The notes under the pieces are model-generated. The model had not been told where the DNA came from. It saw nothing but the letters and a program-made list of their open reading frames with translations, and did not search any database. This document shows, piece after piece, positions 6,461-7,752 of a DNA stretch of 7,752 nucleotides (the first letter of the stretch is position 1; every line of letters starts with the position of its first letter). Position numbers and translations under genes: made by a program. Source of the stretch: Clostridiales bacterium (GTDB taxonomy: Bacteria; Bacillota_A; Clostridia; Lachnospirales; Lachnospiraceae); the NCBI GenBank assembly GCA_030154385.1, contig JASKJZ010000113.1:1-7752 (forward strand). The letters run 5' to 3'.

Positions 6461-6828
6461 GCATTATGTACGAAAAAAATGCAAAAAAAAGATATCGAGC
6501 CATTCGAAAGAAAAAGGGAAGGCAAGTAAAATTTTCGGATCGTGTCCATCCAATCAAAGGCATTCTGTCCTTTGTATTTGCAATTACAGGCGTATTGATT
6601 CTTTTAATAACGGCATATCTTTCCTATCGTTCCAAGGGGAATGCAAGTATATGGATAGGCCTGTTTGGAACGATAGCGTTTCTTTTGACGGGAGTTGGCG
6701 TGATTCTATCTATATTGTCTCTTCGACAAAAAGAGATACATTACCGTTTCCCGGTGCTAGGAGGAGTACTCTGCGCACTTTTATTTATCAGTTATTTGAG
6801 TATGTATCTGCTCGGAGCAATTTTGTGA
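6457..6828 (+). CDS. Small hypothetical membrane protein (three helices)
   Basis: The protein has 123 residues with a strongly basic N-terminus (about 1-33, rich in K and R) and three hydrophobic segments (about 36-57, 65-88, 98-122). Basic charges at 58-60 and 90-97 separate the segments, and the positive N-terminus suggests it faces the cytoplasm. No enzyme motif is visible. It resembles small uncharacterised membrane families of Lachnospiraceae, perhaps DUF6142, but that name is from memory and uncertain. ATG 6457 overlaps the VanZ-like stop by four bases, with a purine-rich GAGAGAGAGGCGAGG upstream as ribosome site; a second in-frame ATG is at 6466. It is in one transcription unit with the VanZ-like gene and may act with it in the envelope, which is inference from position only. 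Confidence 0.8.
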   Translation: MSIMYEKNAKKRYRAIRKKKGRQVKFSDRVHPIKGILSFVFAITGVLILLITAYLSYRSKGNASIWIGLFGTIAFLLTGVGVILSILSLRQKEIHYRFPVLGGVLCALLFISYLSMYLLGAIL

Positions 6829-6944
6829 GAGTGCGAAGTGCGGAGCAATCCGTATATCAAAGTTTGGAAGAGGAAGAGACTGTCGTGCGAAGATGCGGTG
6901 CATGCGGCCTCTTTTTCCATGTAAGTGATTTCAAGAAAAAGTAA
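6825..6944 (+). CDS. Possible 39-residue CxxC microprotein
   Basis: A GTG at 6825 overlaps the preceding TGA as GTGA and has GGAG (6814-6817) seven bases upstream, the same coupled layout as the junction before it. The frame encodes 39 residues: a basic start, an acidic middle (LEEEE), then RRCGACGLFFHVSDFKKK at the end. The C-x2-C followed by aromatic residues resembles half of a small zinc ribbon. Against it, the frame is short, the start is GTG, and the GGAG motif is also coding sequence for the upstream protein. I do not recognise a family. It fills most of an otherwise gene-free gap before the response regulator. Confidence 0.3.
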   Translation: MRVRSAEQSVYQSLEEEETVVRRCGACGLFFHVSDFKKK

Positions 6945-6978
6945 GATTTCTGTAAGGACAACAAAGAAAAACTATGCT
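6921..6978 (+). promoter_or_regulatory. GTAAG repeats and likely promoter of the response regulator
   Basis: GTAAG occurs three times, at 6921-6925, 6941-6945 and 6952-6956, spaced 20 and 11 bases. Direct repeats with 11-base spacing are typical of binding sites for OmpR/PhoB-type regulators. The last repeat lies 16 bases before TATGCT (6973-6978), a weak -10, occupying the place of a -35 box, as in regulator-activated promoters. The gene downstream encodes such a regulator, so autoregulation is plausible but untested. Confidence 0.45.
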
Positions 6979-7014
6979 ACGATTACCATAAGAGGAAAGA
7001 AACAGGAGGACAGT

Positions 7015-7716
7015 ATGGAAGAGAGAAGAATACTGGTGGTTGATGACGATAAAGAAATTGCGGACTTGGTAGAAATTCATTTGATAGGAGATGGATATCA
7101 GGTCTTCAAAGCATATGACGCCAAGGAGGGACTCAAGATTTTATCCGAGGAAGAAGTGGATTTGGCGATTTTGGATATTATGATGCCTGGGATTGATGGA
7201 ATTTCATTGTGTAAAATGATTCGCCAAAACCATACGATGCCTATTATTATGTTAAGTGCGAAGTCAAGTGATCTTGATAAAATTGTGGGACTTGGCGCAG
7301 GAGCAGATGATTATGTGATAAAGCCCTTTAATCCATTGGAGCTTACAGCAAGAGTGAAGTCACAGCTTCGTCGTTATACAACCTTTAATCCAAATTCGAC
7401 AAACCAAGGCTCTCTTCGAGAGGTTCGTTTGGAAAACATCAGTATAAACAAGGAAAACCATCGTGTTATTGCCTATGAAAAAGAAGTGAAGCTAACCCCA
7501 ATTGAATTTGATATTTTATACCTGCTTGCAAGTAACCCTGGAAAAGTATATAGCACAGAGGAAATATTCGAAAATGTATGGAATGAAAAAATGTATGAAG
7601 CAAATAATACGGTCATGGTACATATTCGGAGATTGCGAGAAAAAATTGAATTAGACTCTAGGAATGCACAAATTATCAAAACGGTTTGGGGAGTGGGGTA
7701 TAAAATTGAGAAATAA
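7015..7716 (+). CDS. OmpR/PhoB-family response regulator (VanR-like)
   Basis: This 233-residue DNA-binding protein is the output half of a two-component system. The receiver domain (about 4-118) has the acidic pocket D10-D11-D12, phospho-acceptor D54 in LDIMMPGIDG, S81 and K103 in KPF; all catalytic residues are present. A linker (about 119-132) leads to a winged-helix domain (about 133-231) with LTPIEFDILYLL, a recognition-helix region NNTVMVHIRRLREKI, and the wing ending VWGVGYKIEK. ATG 7015 has AGGAGGA (7004-7010) four bases upstream; upstream in-frame codons lack such a site. The overall pattern resembles VanR-like regulators of Clostridia, many of which are unrelated to vancomycin. The probable kinase gene overlaps its end. 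Its targets are unknown; the VanZ-like operon next door and its own promoter are candidates. Confidence 0.95.
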   Translation: MEERRILVVDDDKEIADLVEIHLIGDGYQVFKAYDAKEGLKILSEEEVDLAILDIMMPGIDGISLCKMIRQNHTMPIIMLSAKSSDLDKIVGLGAGADDYVIKPFNPLELTARVKSQLRRYTTFNPNSTNQGSLREVRLENISINKENHRVIAYEKEVKLTPIEFDILYLLASNPGKVYSTEEIFENVWNEKMYEANNTVMVHIRRLREKIELDSRNAQIIKTVWGVGYKIEK

Positions 7717-7752
7717 TCCAGTCAAAGTATGGAAGAGCTTCCGTTTTAAGAT
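7706..7752 (+). CDS. Start of probable sensor histidine kinase (partial)
   Basis: Starting at TTG 7706, which overlaps the last codons of the response regulator, a frame stays open to the window end and reads (M)RNNPVKVWKSFRFK, a basic amphipathic start typical of the cytoplasmic N-terminus just before the first membrane helix of a sensor kinase. GGGGAG (7688-7693) could serve as a distant ribosome site. The only ATG nearby (7729) runs into a stop after six codons, supporting TTG. Overlapping regulator-kinase pairs are usual in this family. Only 15 codons are visible, so the kinase call rests on context. Confidence 0.5.
   Translation, partial: MRNNPVKVWKSFRFK

Noticed and set aside
6651..6824. 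Upstream extension of the possible microprotein to ATG 6651
   Set aside because: This part overlaps the small membrane protein in another frame and has no ribosome site; only the part from GTG 6825 has supporting signals.
6829..7014. Intrinsic terminator between the small membrane operon and the response regulator
   Set aside because: Only weak pairings such as GCATGC (6900-6905) and a purine/pyrimidine match near 6866-6919 are visible, with no stable stem followed by a T-tract.
1..7752. CRISPR array, tRNA, rRNA or phage attachment site
   Set aside because: No regularly spaced direct repeats, cloverleaf with CCA end, or rRNA-like conserved blocks were seen on either strand.

Overview
The window looks like chromosome of a low-GC, Gram-positive anaerobe of the class Clostridia, probably Lachnospiraceae-like. 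This is an inference from AT-rich codon use, strong AGGAGG-type ribosome binding sites, a T-box leader in front of pheST, a Clostridia-style PheS with a four-cysteine insertion, and VanZ-like and VanR-like genes. All genes that I accept lie on the + strand.

Bases 1-253 hold no intact gene. Bases 1-99 are non-coding and rich in inverted repeats. They abut a short open tail (100-183) that reads like the last 27 residues of an extracellular sugar-binding protein. A hairpin (194-229) follows, then two CUT1-type ABC sugar permeases (254-1150 and 1152-2030). The layout is binding protein, hairpin, permease, permease, but the binding protein has lost everything except its C-terminus. No ATPase is present, as is usual for CUT1 systems that share one MsmX-like ATPase.

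Bases 2031-5947 are a textbook phenylalanyl-tRNA synthetase operon: a consensus promoter with extended -10, a Phe-specific T-box leader with terminator and antiterminator, pheS, pheT and a strong intrinsic terminator. The T-box senses uncharged tRNA-Phe and lets transcription into pheST continue when it is needed.

Bases 5928-6944 are a small membrane-protein operon. Its promoter lies partly inside the pheT terminator. It encodes a VanZ-family protein, a 123-residue three-helix membrane protein overlapping it by ATGA, and possibly a 39-residue CxxC microprotein overlapping by GTGA. From 7015 the window carries an OmpR/PhoB-type response regulator preceded by GTAAG repeats that could be its own operator, and the window ends inside the first codons of what is probably the partner histidine kinase, with a TTG start.

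Most of the window is ordinary housekeeping. The points most worth checking are the truncated binding protein and its inverted-repeat junction, the terminator/promoter overlap after pheT, the possible microprotein, and the GTAAG repeats. I see no clear evidence for a wholly new system.
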